From contig OX419757.1 in NCBI GenBank assembly GCA_948567375.1, forward strand, positions 61,442,001 through 61,506,000: a stretch of DNA of 64,000 nucleotides, in the 5' to 3' direction. The notes under the pieces were generated by a model. It ran no database searches and had not been told where the DNA came from. It saw nothing but the letters and a program-made list of their open reading frames with translations. This document shows, one piece after another, positions 22,689-34,479 of this stretch; the first letter of the stretch is position 1, and every line of letters begins with the position of its first letter. The DNA is from Lunularia cruciata (taxonomy: Eukaryota > Streptophyta > Marchantiopsida > Lunulariales > Lunulariaceae). Position numbers and translations under genes: made by a program.

Positions 22689-24179
22689 ACCAATAAACTA
22701 GGGCTGATTGGAATGTTATGCATACACTAGAGGAGATCTTTGATGCAATTGGGCATGCAAAGGTCTTTAGTACTTTGGATCTTTTGAGCAGGATATTTGC
22801 CGATCAAGGAGGAGGATAAGTCTAAGACATCATTTTGGACTACTAATCCTCACGGCAAGGATGTATTATATTAGTGGAGGTTCTTACCATTTGGGTCAAA
22901 GAACACTCTTGCAAAGTTCTAAAGGGTCATCAACAAGATCTTAGTAGGATTGGATTTTTCTTGGTGCTATATTGATGAGATATTGGTCTATAACACTTCT
23001 ATGGAGGAGCATGAGAAGCATTTGTTGGAGGTGTATGAGAGATTGAGATCTCATGGACTCAAATTACATGCTTGGAAGTGTAGATTCTTCCATGGAGCAA
23101 GTTGAGTATTTGGGTCACACTATCTACCATGGAGGACTTGGTGTTCTGAAGACCAAAGTGGAGGCTATTGCATGTATTCCTTGGCCTATAGATATGAGTA
23201 AAGTGCAAGCATTTCTTGGATTGGCAAACTTCTATCACCACTATGCTAGAGGATTTACTACCATTGCCAAGGCCTTGACAAATCTGACCAAGCTTACATA
23301 TGAGTGGTGTTGGGGAGATAAGCAGGAGAGAGCTTTTATAGAGTTCAAAGAGAGGTTAACATCTACACTATTCTAAGGAGACCAATCAAAGGATGACCAT
23401 TCCAAGTTCACATTGATTAGACTATGTTGGGGCTTGGATCAGTGCTCACCCAACATGATGAGGGGAAGGAGTTTGTGGTGGCCTATGCTAGTTGCTCCAA
23501 CAATTCAACAGAGGTAAAGCATAGTTCATATTAGGGAAAAAGCTTGGCAATAGTATGGGCAATAGCACATTTTTTATGTTACCTATTTAGCTACCCCTTC
23601 ACTCTGATCATTGATCATCAACCACTAAAGTGGTAGATGGAGTATGACAAGCTTCTCTATTTTACAAGTGTATAATTTCATGGTTATTTATAGACTAGAG
23701 TGGTGAATTGTGATGCAGATGGGTTGAGTAGAAACCTGTTTCCCAACCAGCAAGATCAGATTGGAGCTTGTTGGCATGCATCTACCTTTCTATGTATATT
23801 CTTTGTGGTGTTGGTGGTATCTCTCTCAATGCATACCAAAGGAGTTATTGAGGTCACAAAGCTAAGGGGTGGAGATAGTGGTACAATTTAGTGACACATT
23901 CATGATGATATCTTAGTGGTGGATTATCTTCACATTGGTATTGTGGGTGGCATAGTTGGGGCCACGGAGAGAGACCATGGTTTTCAACAAACTAGATGGT
24001 TTAGATTGGAGGGCAAACACCTTCTTTGTGTATGGTAGGATGGTTGAATTGCAATAAGTACCACTTCCACCCCAACGACCATAGTTGGTATGTCATGCTC
24101 ATGAGGAGCTAAGACATTTTGAAATAAAACATACATATAGCTTACTCTAGAGTCATTATTGGTGGTGCAGTATGCAAAT
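22689..24179 (+). pseudogene. A3 RT, RNase H and integrase zinc region
   Basis: Plus strand. RT starts within the TLEEIFDAIGHAKVFSTLDL block shared with A1 (first part cut by A4), passes through a decayed YIDD, and reaches the open piece 23053-23376 with QVEYLGHTI and FLGLANFYHHY. RNase H follows with LxLGSVLTQHDEGKE (about 23410-23460), an IDHQPLKW block near 23610 and a DADGLSR end at 23720. A decayed HHCC region (RHFGIKRTY-like, near 24100) leads into the C insertion. Many stops. Confidence 0.82.
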
Positions 24180-25079
24180 TGTGGTACCCAAATTTCTCAT
24201 TTTTTTTGAGTTTTAAAGAAGAAGTGCACTGGAAAAGCCAAAGAAGGGCTAAATAGGGAAGAAAGCAAAGGATTATGTGTTTGAGTCAATCCAAAGTTGA
24301 CCTTGGGTCAAAGAGGAAGGACTCGGGTTAGATAGAGCAAAGTACAAAGATGATGACCGAGGGTACCCTTGATCCAAGGAAAATATAACAACCTTCCTTG
24401 GGGTTTGCCAATCAAGAAAGAGTGCAGGAAAAAAGTGACTAGCTTGGGACCAAGATGTTCTTGAAAGTGACAAGAAATAAACTCATAGAATTAGTGAGTG
24501 ATGCGGAGAAGCAACTGAAGAATGACCGATCAGCAAAGGACTATAAAATTGAAATTTCTAAGAGGAAATGTTGCAATGTCTAGATGCTATCTTGTCCCTA
24601 TTCAGAGTCAACTCAAAGGAATGCAAACTGCAAGCACGTAAGAAAAGTGGGTTGGAATGCAAATTGCAAGCATGCAAGAAGAGTAGGTTAGAGTCTCGGG
24701 TTTGATATTTCACATACAGAAAGTGACAAAGCACATGATGGCCCAAAAAGTGAATAAGCAGAGCACGGTGAGGGGTCTTGCAATGCATCAATTAGATGTA
24801 GTGATGAGGATTGAAGTCTTATCAAGGCTTTGTATCACATTCTTGGCCTGGAACTAGAATTTGAGGTTTCTAGGGTTCATGGTAGAGATTGCCTCCAGCA
24901 ATTGCAAGGATAGGCCTAAGCATTAAGGGAAGAGAGGAAATCCGGCTTGATGGACTGAGTCAGATTAGAGATTAGTCCTGGGAAGAGGAGTAGGAGAGGT
25001 AAGAGGTGTCACCTTTTATTGGAAGTGTGATGCTTCAGAAGAAACTGCCAAGGGGAGGAATTCTTTCAATAGACCTTGC

Positions 25080-25918
25080 ACCAAGAATGGGTATAAGGTG
25101 GATAGTTATAAAGATCTAGTGCAAAGAGGGATCATGAGCACAATAATGGCTATGTTCAAGCTGGAGCAAACCATCTATGTCACGATGCAACAAGTAGTAT
25201 TCTTTCATCAAATTTTTGCACCAATGTGTGGAGCAGATGATCACTGCTTGGAGAATGGATACTCAACCCCACTATTTTGTACCCTTTGCGGCTCATTTCT
25301 ACTTTGGGCTGAATCTGCTGAGCTCAAAGGAGAGAAGTAGAATGCGGTCCTACTTTGGATTTGGGCAAGGAAGCTGATGCGGATGAACAGTATAACGTGG
25401 AGCAGGTTTGTGAAGGTGATTACTACATGAAGAGCGGAAGGGAGAAGATAGTAGTAGTGGATATACCCATGCCCAAGAATTGGAGTAGACCCAAAGGATA
25501 TATTACACACGTGCAGCCTCAAAAGCTACAAAAACTTCACCCAAAGCCCATGCCGGTGGAAATGAAGGAATCAACTTTGGAAGAGGAATCAGAGGGAGAA
25601 ACCAAGTCAAAGGGAGAAGCCTCAAGAGAAGAAGAGGAGTTGACACTATGGACCAAAGAATCAAGCAGTAGTAGTGAAGGAGAAACTGAAATCCAGCAAT
25701 CCAAAGAAAGGATTGTGGAAGCAAAGAAGCCAAGTCTGGAAGTGTCAACAGCCAAGCGTGAGTGTGAGAAAGAAGAAAAGGAGGCCTTGGTATTTCCAAG
25801 AGTTTCTAGGGAGAAGAGAAGTACTCAAGTCATCATTGTCGGACCAAGCAAAGCTACCACCAAGGAAGAAAGTTTGGATGGAGAAACATTAAAGATACAA
25901 AAATTGCATCTTTAGGGT
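25080..25918 (+). pseudogene. Unknown ORF in long family C: small hydrophobic/Cys part then acidic tail
   Basis: Two adjacent open frames: 25098-25340 (80 residues) with a CTLCGSFLLWAE stretch, and 25355-25915 (186 residues), highly charged and Ser/Glu-rich with an SSSSSEGETEIQQSKE segment. A stop and a short gap separate them. No family recognised. Together with 26506-27091 they look like one long charged, coiled-coil-rich protein in decay. It could be a gag-like or captured host sequence. Confidence 0.45.
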
Positions 25919-25959
25919 AAAGCACCTGTCAAAGAACTACCTACCAAAGGCAAAGATGT

Positions 25960-27091
25960 TAGAAATAGCAAACGAAAATGGGATGGAGTTGAGTATCTGT
26001 CAAAGATTGTGTGTCCTTTGTTGATGTTTTTGCAGCAAAAGAAAGTGGAGATGACAAGTTCTCATCTAGAAATGAAGGATGAGTTAGCAATTGTGACAAA
26101 ATGGAGTGAGGAGACTTTGGTGTTGAGAAGCAAGTTAACTCATGTAGACATATAAGCCAAAGAACTTTGGGTGGAGGCAATTTTTTGGAGTAAAATCTTG
26201 GAAGCCGTGAAAGAGGACTTGGTGAAGTGTAGGGAGAAATTAAAGGAGAAGATTGCATTGGTCAAGGTAATGAAAAGAGAAATTGTTGATGTATGAGTGG
26301 AGGTGATACATTCAAAGGCAAGTGTAGTAGTAATGTAGCAAGAGTTGGAGAGTATGAAAAAGAGCACAACCAAGAAGGACCAAGCTTGGTAATGAGAGTT
26401 AACAAAGTGTAGTTGGGAGGAAGAACAATTGCAAGGATTGCTGAGGGGAGTTGAAGATCAACTAGTCCTAAATAGACAAGAGAAGGAAGCATTGAAGGTG
26501 GGTTTGTGGATGAGTTGATGATGTATCAAAATGCATTGGAGGAGGAAAGAAGTAAAGAGAAGATAGTCCCAAGGGTGGAGTTGGATGCAATAGGAGCGGT
26601 GGTAAATGAATTGAAAGCAATGCTTAGTACTAAAGCTGAGATAAAGTTGGAGGAAGTGAGATTTCTCAAGTTGAAGTTGTTGGTGCAAGAGACAAGGAAG
26701 AGGAAGGCAAAGGACACAAAATTGAACAATCTTTTGATTCGTCTGAGAGATCATGTGGATAAAGAGGTTAGAGGTAGGAGATAATGTGAGTCTCAAATTA
26801 GATCTTGTTAGATCAGACTTGGATAGACTTTGTAGTGAGATGAAGTTAAATACAAAGTTTGAAGTAGTCAAAGTAGGAGTGCAAGTGTCTTTGGGTGAGT
26901 TACTTGTGACAATAAAGAAGAATGGGTTAGAAGATAATGATGTAGATAGAGTAGGTAGGAGTGCAATTGTAGTTTCTAGTGAAGAAATAGTAGAAATAGA
27001 AGCTTTAGGAGTAGAGTTAGAGAGATCCAAAGAAGGAGAAATTTGTGAAGGAACATTGGGTTTGGAAGCCAAAGTCGAGGTTGACACTTGA
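25960..27091 (+). pseudogene. Coiled-coil-like ORF remnants in long family C
   Basis: Charged frames, notably 26506-26784 (LEEERSKEKI, ELKAMLSTKAEIKLEEVRF) and 26753-27091, with heptad-like Leu/Lys/Glu spacing. The end, KNGLEDNDVDRVGRS to EAKVEVDT, matches the ORF ends at 11202 and 52719 and stops at the same place relative to the TATA box. The long minus-strand frame over this region is its antisense shadow. Confidence 0.45.
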
Positions 27092-27903
27092 TTGGAATAG
27101 TAACAAATTTGAGATCTTAAGAGGCAGATATGAAGAGGTGCATTGGTAAATTTCATCTCAAATCTACAAGTTGGTAAAAGTTGTTGTAGAATAGTAGAGT
27201 TATTACTTGACTATCAAAGTGTTCTCCCTATTTAAAGGATGCATTCATAGTTATGTTGTTCAATATTCATAATTTTTGAAGATAGATAAAGTGAAGTGCT
27301 GAGTTTAGTGCTCGTCGCTTAAGCTTAATTTTGAGTATCAAATTGGTGCTTTTGTTTGTGAGTGCTTGGAGAATTTTGAAGTGCAAGTTATTTTTTTGTT
27401 GGATGTTGGATTCCACAGCCTTGATCTTCATTCTGCATGTTTGATCCTGAGCAAAGTGCAATCAAAGCAATGCTTTGACAGATCTGAGAGGAATTGTAGT
27501 GTTTGTAGTATATGTATTTGTGAGTGCAGCGTGAGTTTGTTATGAAGCAATTTTGATTGAGGAAGTTGTGCCTTAATTGGAGGGGTGGAATACAATTCTA
27601 AGATGAAGTTGTTTTACAATGAAGTAGCCATCTTTGGGAGAATCTGAATCATCACAGTCAAAGTTGGTTTGGAATGATTGAATAGTATTGTGATTATGAA
27701 GTGTTAATTTGTGATGAGATTGCAAGTCAGTGCTTGTTACTCTCTTCTGGGTGTGGTTTCTACCTGAGAGACTAAAGAAGAACTCAAGAAGAATTGAGTT
27801 GTTACTATTTGCTTTGTATTTGACCATTTTTTATTTGTATTTCTATGTGAACAAACTTTTACTGATTGATTACCACAAAAGTGATACTTGTTGGGTTATC
27901 ACA

Positions 27904-28700
27904 CAAACCAACATACATTAGTTTGTTGCTAGATGTGTGGTTTGCAATTGAGTTAGAGCATCATTAAATGCTCTTACATCATAATTATACCCATTACCTA
28001 TCATGGGATTAGATTAGCATTAGAGTTTGAATGTGACACATCATTGGTATGCTCTAGGTATAGTGGAGCACTTTTTCAAGTGGATTGAGTTGGTGGCACT
28101 CCCTGACAAGTCTAGTGAAGAGATGGCTTACTTGTTCTTGGATCAGGTTCTTTGTCATTTTGGTGCACTAGCTAAGGTTTTTACTAATCAAGGTACAAAG
28201 TTCTTGGAGGAGTTTTAGGTCTTGGGTGATAAGGCTCTAATTGATCATCATACTACCTCTTGATATCACCGTGAGATACATGGCTTAGCAAAGAGAGTGG
28301 TTCATATGGTGGAGAGAGGATTGCATAAGTAGGGTTTGCAGAGAGGCGACTTGGGAGATTGGGATCTCCAGTTACCTTGGTTGGCCATGGGCTATAAATT
28401 CAGCCAACAAAACTCCTAAGCATCCTTTGGTCCTTACTTTCTACTCTATGGATGAGATCTAGATTTACCTAAAGCCATTCATTGAGATGTTATGTAGTTT
28501 TGGACTTGGATGATCTAGATGTACGGATGAGCACATGTTCTCAATAGGTAAAGAACTTTGGAGAGTGATGCCAATGGCCTTTGAGAACTTGGCAATTGCT
28601 TAGCATCGGGATACCTTGTACAATGGTATCATTCAAGGAGGAGGTTATAGACCCTTGATCTGTCTAATTCATCCAAGTGACTGTATATATGTAGTAGATA
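27904..28700 (+). pseudogene. A3 integrase core
   Basis: Open piece 28027-28218 holds VEHFFKWIELVALPDKSSEE and the second catalytic block as TNQGTKF (usual TDxGxxF, Asp changed to Asn). Further on come a HHTTSxYH block, GLAKRVVHMVERGL with the catalytic Glu region, and a LPWLAMGYKFSQQ block typical of this gypsy branch. Stops near 28218, 28260 and 28330 make it inactive. Confidence 0.82.
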
Positions 28701-29032
28701 GTACCAACAACACTTGATGTTATTACAGGCCACACTATCTTGGGATTGCATGAGGTTTGGAATCCTCATGATGGAAGGACATGATGGTCTTGTTTCAAAG
28801 GATCATGTACACAATTGTGCACCATGTCACCTTCCAAACATGATGGTATTATGGACCCAAGCTTGGCACTTGTATATACAAGCTTGTGATGTATGTTATA
28901 TGGCTCTTTTGGTAGAGTTGCTATTATGTTAGTGTGTGATAGTTGTTCAATGAGGATGGTATATGGCATGTTTGACTCCCCCTCCTCATGATGGTTCCTC
29001 AAGGACAATGGTTATGTCCTAGATGTACTTGA
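28701..29032 (+). pseudogene. A3 pol C-terminus with PHD finger
   Basis: After integrase the frame gives GILMMEGHDGL, then NCAPCHLPN (28813-28836), then a C4HC3 pattern at 28890-29029 read over frameshifts. Cys-x2-Tyr at 28890-28901 has its second ligand changed. CDSC is at 28935-28946. GWYMACLTPP follows at 28954-28986, with the expected His changed to Tyr. VPQGQW and CPRC run to 29026, with a stop at 29030-29032. Spacing and the hydrophobic W-x-C-x2-C end fit a PHD finger, a histone-tail reader. It takes the place that a chromodomain holds in chromoviruses such as B. The copy is broken. Confidence 0.75.
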
Positions 29033-29196
29033 CCTATGGTTAGTTCACCTTTATATGGTATAGATTGCAGACAAGCAACTAATGATGGAGCTTAATAACA
29101 CCCAACCTCTTGATCTTTGCCCACTATAGGGTATACCATATACTTGGAGTAGATGGCTATCTAAAATTAGAGAGACCTGACCGCTAGGTGGAAAGC

Positions 29197-29306
29197 AATT
29201 GTAGCACTTTAGAGATCATGTATGACTTATGTGTGAGTTGTGCTTCTGTAGTGTATGTTGTTGACAATGATGTATATTGTGTAGTGATGCATATACATAT
29301 GATAAC
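29197..29306 (+). repeat. Repeat E, copy 1, directly before A3 LTR
   Basis: About 110 bp with the core GCACTTTAGAG and ATGACTTATGTGTGAGTT, ending just before the LTR start at 29307. Copies 2 and 3 (29747, 56826) lie inside or after A LTR pieces, so E is either part of a variant A LTR or an independent repeat. Confidence 0.6.
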
Positions 29307-29746
29307 TATCATGACATTTGTGGCATTAAAGCGAGATTGCTTGGACGTTGGAGAGGTAGTGTTGGTAGTTAGAGGTATTTTAGTAGTCACTCATAGAACA
29401 CTTGTTGGCAATTTGATTTCATATTCAGGGTATTGATCACATGGTGGGACCTACCATCACTTACACCATTCATACCATCGGGTGTGTCATCAGCATCACC
29501 ATTAGGATTAGAGACCTAGGTCAAAATCAGAGGTGCAAAGTGCAACTCCTAAGAGCTCACTTCTTTGATGTTGAGCCTTCAAGTTCTTGACTATGGTAGA
29601 CAGAAGCCTGCAAGCGTCACATGGAGTCTCTTAGCTAGAGTGGGTACAATCTGATTGTAATCATTGCACAATTATTGGCAGAGTGATTGAGTGAATGATC
29701 AAGTATTGGTTAATTTTAGTGTGATTTGAGTTGATGAAGAACTAAT
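29307..29746 (+). mobile_element. A3 3' LTR, first part
   Basis: Starts TATCATGACATTTG and follows the A LTR up to the GTGATTTGAGTTGATGA region, then passes into repeat E. The remaining 900 bp or so of a normal A LTR is absent here. Confidence 0.72.
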
Positions 29747-29862
29747 TATTGTGGCACTTTAGAGTTCATATATCACTTATGTGTGAGTTATGCTTCTATA
29801 GTGTATAATGTTGACAATGATAAATGTTGTGTATGATGTATATATGCACGACAAAGAACCTC
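29747..29862 (+). repeat. Repeat E, copy 2
   Basis: GCACTTTAGAG...TATATGCACGACAA, about 115 bp. It joins the A LTR at nearly the same place as copy 3 (56826), and both copies are followed by unrelated AT-rich DNA. Confidence 0.6.
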
Positions 29863-30781
29863 TGTATGGATGCTTAGTTATACAGGTTCTTGGTCCATAG
29901 CCTTATATTCTATTGTCTAAACTCTGAAATTTGAAATCTTAACCCATCTAAAACCATAATTTGATACAAGAAAGTAACAAAATATAATCAAAAGTTGGTT
30001 ATTACTAAGTATATGAAATTTCCTTTTCATAGTCTAAGCTATATACTTAAAGATCAATATATGAAGCTTTGTCAAGTGTAGATTTATTTAAGAATTACAC
30101 CTTTCTATCAATTATAATTGCACTAGAATCATCTCTTGGGTCTCTAAAATGGTAGTTATCACTACACTCATTGGATCAAAATTTTTGTTGACATGAAAGA
30201 TAGACCTCAAGTGCTAAATTAGAATGATCATACTAACCAAGTTTGCTTTTTGATCTTTGTCTGCAAAGCTCTATGAATTTTGGAAAAATGGAAGATTGTA
30301 GGTCATTTTTGGAGTAATTTCAATTTGGAGAAAGAAAAAAAGTAGGTTATACTATCAATTAATTTGTTTCAAAAAGCTTATTTATATATAATAAATAATA
30401 ATTGATAATAATTGCTAAGTGAAGGAAATTTTTGGAAAGTGAGAATAAAATAATGAGTCTTAGAAAATCTCTACCTTTTTATGTAGGGTTGGTCATATGT
30501 ACAATTGTAGTTTATCTAGTTTTGATTATATACTTCAGATTTCCAAATCAAATATTCAATGTCAAATAACTATACATCCAAGAAATTTTATTTTATTTTT
30601 TTCTATCAAGAACAAGACATGTAAATTCACTCTTTTATTTTAATAGCTTAATTTTTATTTCTTTATTTAACCTAGAGAATTTTTTGGAATTTGACTAAGT
30701 TATGAGATTTCTTAAACTTTAATACCATGCATAACTTAGATTCCTTTCAAAAATTTAAGTGCAAGCAAGACTTAAATAGTT
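29863..30781. other. AT-rich spacer, no gene seen
   Basis: Nothing recognised: no long open frame and no similarity to the other repeats in the window. It may be older host DNA between two element insertions. Confidence 0.5.
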
Positions 30782-32175
30782 TGTCATGACATTTGCAAAG
30801 CCAAAGCTAATTTGCTTGGATACGTTGGAGTGATAGTCTTTCCGGTCTAAGTTATATTAGTAGTTGTTCAGGGACTCCTTAGCAATGGCTGGATTTTGGT
30901 TAAGGCTATTGATTATACCATGGAACCCACCGTCACTTGCACTATCAGATGTGCTATTAGTGGCACCAGTAGGGCTAGAGATTTAGGTCAAGTAAGGAGT
31001 ATACCTTTGAAGTGTAGTTCCAAAGTGCTCACTTCTTTGATGTTGAGCCCTTGAGTTCTTAGCTATGGTGGTCAGAGGCTGGTGAGCATCAAGTATAGTC
31101 TCTAAGCTAGAGTGGTATGGCTTCATTGTAATTAAGGCTAGTGGTTGGCAGACCATTGAGTTGAAAATTAATTCTTGATCCGAGTTGAGTGTGATTCAAG
31201 TAGAATGTGAATTTATTACATTAAAGAAGTGAGCGTTAGGGAGAAATTGAGTGTATAAGAAAAAAGGCGTTGGTGGTATCTCCAAGCTTGGAAAATTGAT
31301 GGTACCTCCAATCATTACCACTTGATCATTGTTTGATTTAGTTGTGTATGTGAACTAATTATATCAAAGAAGGGAGAGTCAATGAGAAATTGAACTAAGG
31401 CTTTGGTGGTATCTCCTAGCATGGAAAATCAATAGTACCTTCAATCATTGTCACTTGATCATTGTCTAATTTAGTTGTGTTTGAGTTATTGTAGATAAGA
31501 TAGTGGGGCAGATAGTGTGCAAAAGTGGTGCACAATTTTTTCAAAATTGAGGTGAATTTTGAGTCAATAAACGTTCAATTTGAGTGCAAGAGAGTGAAAT
31601 CTGAGGTCCAAGTGTTGTGAATTGGACTTGAAAAGCAAAATTGGAAGCGGATTGTGAAACCTTACCTCATAAATTAGGGATTTGGAAAACCTTATCCCTT
31701 GAAATTGGAGAAATTGAGTTATTTTAGCAATAGATTTTAGAGGTTTTCTAGATTGGCAAAATACTTGGAGATCAATCAGATATGGAGGTGTGTCAAATTT
31801 GGTGGAGTTTAACCAGATTTGAATTGGCAAGAAGAAAGGCCTCATTTGGCATTTAGGGTTGGGGGCTAGAGAGGCTACAAAGGCCTAGAAGAGCCATCTT
31901 GTGGGTGTGAAGCTAGCCAATTTAGTTGATTTTTTTGTCATTGTTTGGCAAAATTTGCACACCTTTCAAGGTTATGCATATTAGGGTTTGAACTCCAAAT
32001 ATTAAGCTCATAGATTGGTGCTCTAGCTAACTGATCCACCCTCACTTGTTATCCTAAGGACTAATAGTCTGATACATATATTTATGTAGCTTTGGCTAGG
32101 AGAAGTATTTTGATCTCATCCTTCATGATCTTGGTAGTATAAGAGTAGATAGATACTTCTATTATGTCAATGCCA
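30782..32175 (+). mobile_element. A2 5' LTR (1394 bp)
   Basis: Starts TGTCATGACATTTG and ends ATGTCAATGCCA, full length against the A1 LTR (1403 bp). It differs from it at many positions, mostly C to T and G to A changes. The primer-binding site follows two bases later. Confidence 0.85.
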
Positions 32176-32177
32176 AA

Positions 32178-32190
32178 TGGTGGTAGAGTC
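32178..32190 (+). promoter_or_regulatory. Primer-binding site of A2
   Basis: TGGTGGTAGAGTC, one base different from A1's site. It confirms the plus direction of A2. The A2 leader then runs to 32373, where B2 is inserted. Confidence 0.6.
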
Positions 32191-33071
32191 AATCTGATTT
32201 TGATTTATATGATGAAAGGTTATTATTTTGATTTCTTGTGATTGGACTCCCTCCATGTTCTACTTCCTCTTTGTGCACCATTTTTGTGTGAGATGCCTTG
32301 ATATTTAGAGCATTAGTGCTATGGTGTACTCTTGGTAGTGAGGTTGGAGTGATGATTGGTTAGACTACCTATTTGTTATATTTCATGGACAAGCGAACCC
32401 CCAAGAGAAACAAAAGAGAGAAAACAAAAAGCTTCAACACTCAATATTTTGATGCACTAAAGGAGCACCTTGTCTTTATTATATAGCAAAGAGGATCCCC
32501 TCAAAATAAGCTTCACCCTTGGATCAGATACATGGATTGGTGACATGTTAGCAAGCTCTAGGCTTAGATTAGTTGCATGGATGGGTGACATGTTGGTCCT
32601 TGTCCTATCTAGTTGGTCAAAGGGAGTCTTTAGAGAATCTTTTTATAAGAAACTCAAAATCACATGGGTGAGGTATCGTTGGAAAACTCTTGATGAGACA
32701 AATAGTGGGAGGAGAAAGCCAGTCTATCTTACTTATGGAGAACAGAATATTTCTAATTTCAAGGCCTAATTCATCTATTTAGGGCCTTTGAAATTGGCTC
32801 TAAATTTTTTAGGGTATTTTCAACTTGTGCTTAATTAGTAGAAGTACTCTTTTGGTGACACCTCTATCTAATCTACTTTATCCATCATATATAAAAAATT
32901 TCTAGATTTTACCAAGCCAATTTCCAACTCTAGATAATATGTCTACCTATTGGTTTTACAAACCTCCTCCTTTTTAAGATGCAATGTCCTCATTGCAAAG
33001 TTATTGCTCAAAAGATTGCACTAACTCCGGTGCATGGTTCAAGTTGGTTGTTGGTTCCCCTGTTGCCTCAT

Positions 33072-34470
33072 CTAGTGGATACCCTTTCCAATATACAAGA
33101 TATTCCACACATGGATGCTAGTATCACAAATGCATTTTTGGAGAATGTATTCTACTTCATATTCCTCAATGTCATGAATGAGTGTTGGATAAGGTCTAAC
33201 TTCTTGTATGGAAGGAAAGTGGAGTGGATGGGGTGCATATTTATATATTAAAGAAACATGGAACACTAGATGGATTGTCATGTGTGGTGGTAGATTGAGG
33301 TAATAAGACATAGTGCTAATTTGATGAAGGATGTGGAAATGCCCAATAAAATGAGGTCTGAGCTTACAAGAGCCAACTAACATGAGGTTGGTTGTAGATA
33401 GCCATACTTGATCCCTAGCATTGAAGTCCATATGTCAAAAATGTGCATCTACATATTGTTTTTGTTGATTTTGGGCTATCTACAACATGTGCTTGGTATT
33501 CTCTACATCCTATTGTATTCTAGAAATAAAAGTTTTGACAATGTCAACCTTGGTAGCCATCAAGCGAAGCTTCATCAAGCTCAAAGGTGTGAAAGGATTC
33601 TCTTCATACATGAGGAAGAATAGTGTGACCTATGTGGATGTATTCACTGAATTGTTATAGGAAAATTCCACTAGTGGAATTAAGATGTCTTGCCTTTCTT
33701 GCTTACCTAAGGTAAAGCTTTGGAGCATGCACTCAATAGTGTGATTGGTACACTCTATTTGTCCATTAGTTTGTTATTTTCATAACTTAGTAAAAGCACC
33801 TATTTGGCAGTTTCCTAGATAGATGGTAAGCCATGGGCATGGCCAATTTGATTTTGAAGACACCAAATAGTGTTTTCCAAACAAACTAGTGAATTGAATG
33901 TCTCTATTGGTGATAAACACTCAAAATAGGCCATGGTGAGAAAAAAATAACTATATAGCTAAGTATAATTGAACTAATTGAGGAGCAATCATGCCCTTGG
34001 TCGTAGGATGCACCTGAATCATTTTGCTAAATTGGTTGACAAAGACTACAATGGAGTCAAACCCTTATATGGTCTTGGGCAATTCACAAACTAGATCCAT
34101 GCTTACCTATTTCCAACATTGTGTAGAGGTAAGGAAGGGTTGTAGAAGCTTTATTTTTTTTATAGAGTTGGCAACTTCAAACATACTTTGTCACATAGTT
34201 GCTCATCTTGGGACAATAGTAATGACATTTAATTGCATCTAAGGTCTTATCCATTCCAACAAGACTTGCAATGGTGGAATCATGACATTCTACTAGGATG
34301 GTGGTTCTTATGTTTGTGGCATGTGGAATCCATAACTTGCTATCATGAAAGGTGAATCCTTGGGTATTGGTTATGCCTTTGCAGGATTGAGCTCTTACAA
34401 AATGTGGGTCAATTTTTGAAGCAGCAAGAATCATTGGCCAAAATTCTAGGTTTGTCTTGACCTCTACCAC
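33072..34470 (-). pseudogene. B2 integrase and chromodomain region
   Basis: Open pieces 33431-33072 (HLVFHVSLIYKY and EEYEVEYILQK, i.e. integrase C-terminus and chromodomain start) and 34470-34177 (ESH-like H2C2 zinc region ending in a YYCPKM block). The core between is heavily mutated but aligns with B1. Confidence 0.72.
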
Positions 34471-34479
34471 TAGTTATTT

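Larger units (their letters stand above)
24180..27903 (+). mobile_element. Family C, long form (3.7 kb), inside A3 integrase
   Basis: Starts TTGTGGTACCC and ends GGTTATCACA. Flanks CAAAT (24175-24179) and CAAAC (27904-27908) are a 5 bp target duplication with one change. It shares its first 60 bp or so and its last 1 kb with the 1.9 kb copies but has about 1.8 kb extra in between, rich in Lys/Glu coding frames. A TATA-like TATTTAAAG is near 27229. Either the short forms are deletion derivatives or the long form gained sequence. Confidence 0.75.

Noticed and set aside
26458-27156. 232-residue open frame on the minus strand
   Set aside because: It is antisense to the Lys/Glu-rich frame of family C; the Ser/Leu/Thr-rich translation is the expected shadow of Glu/Lys codons.
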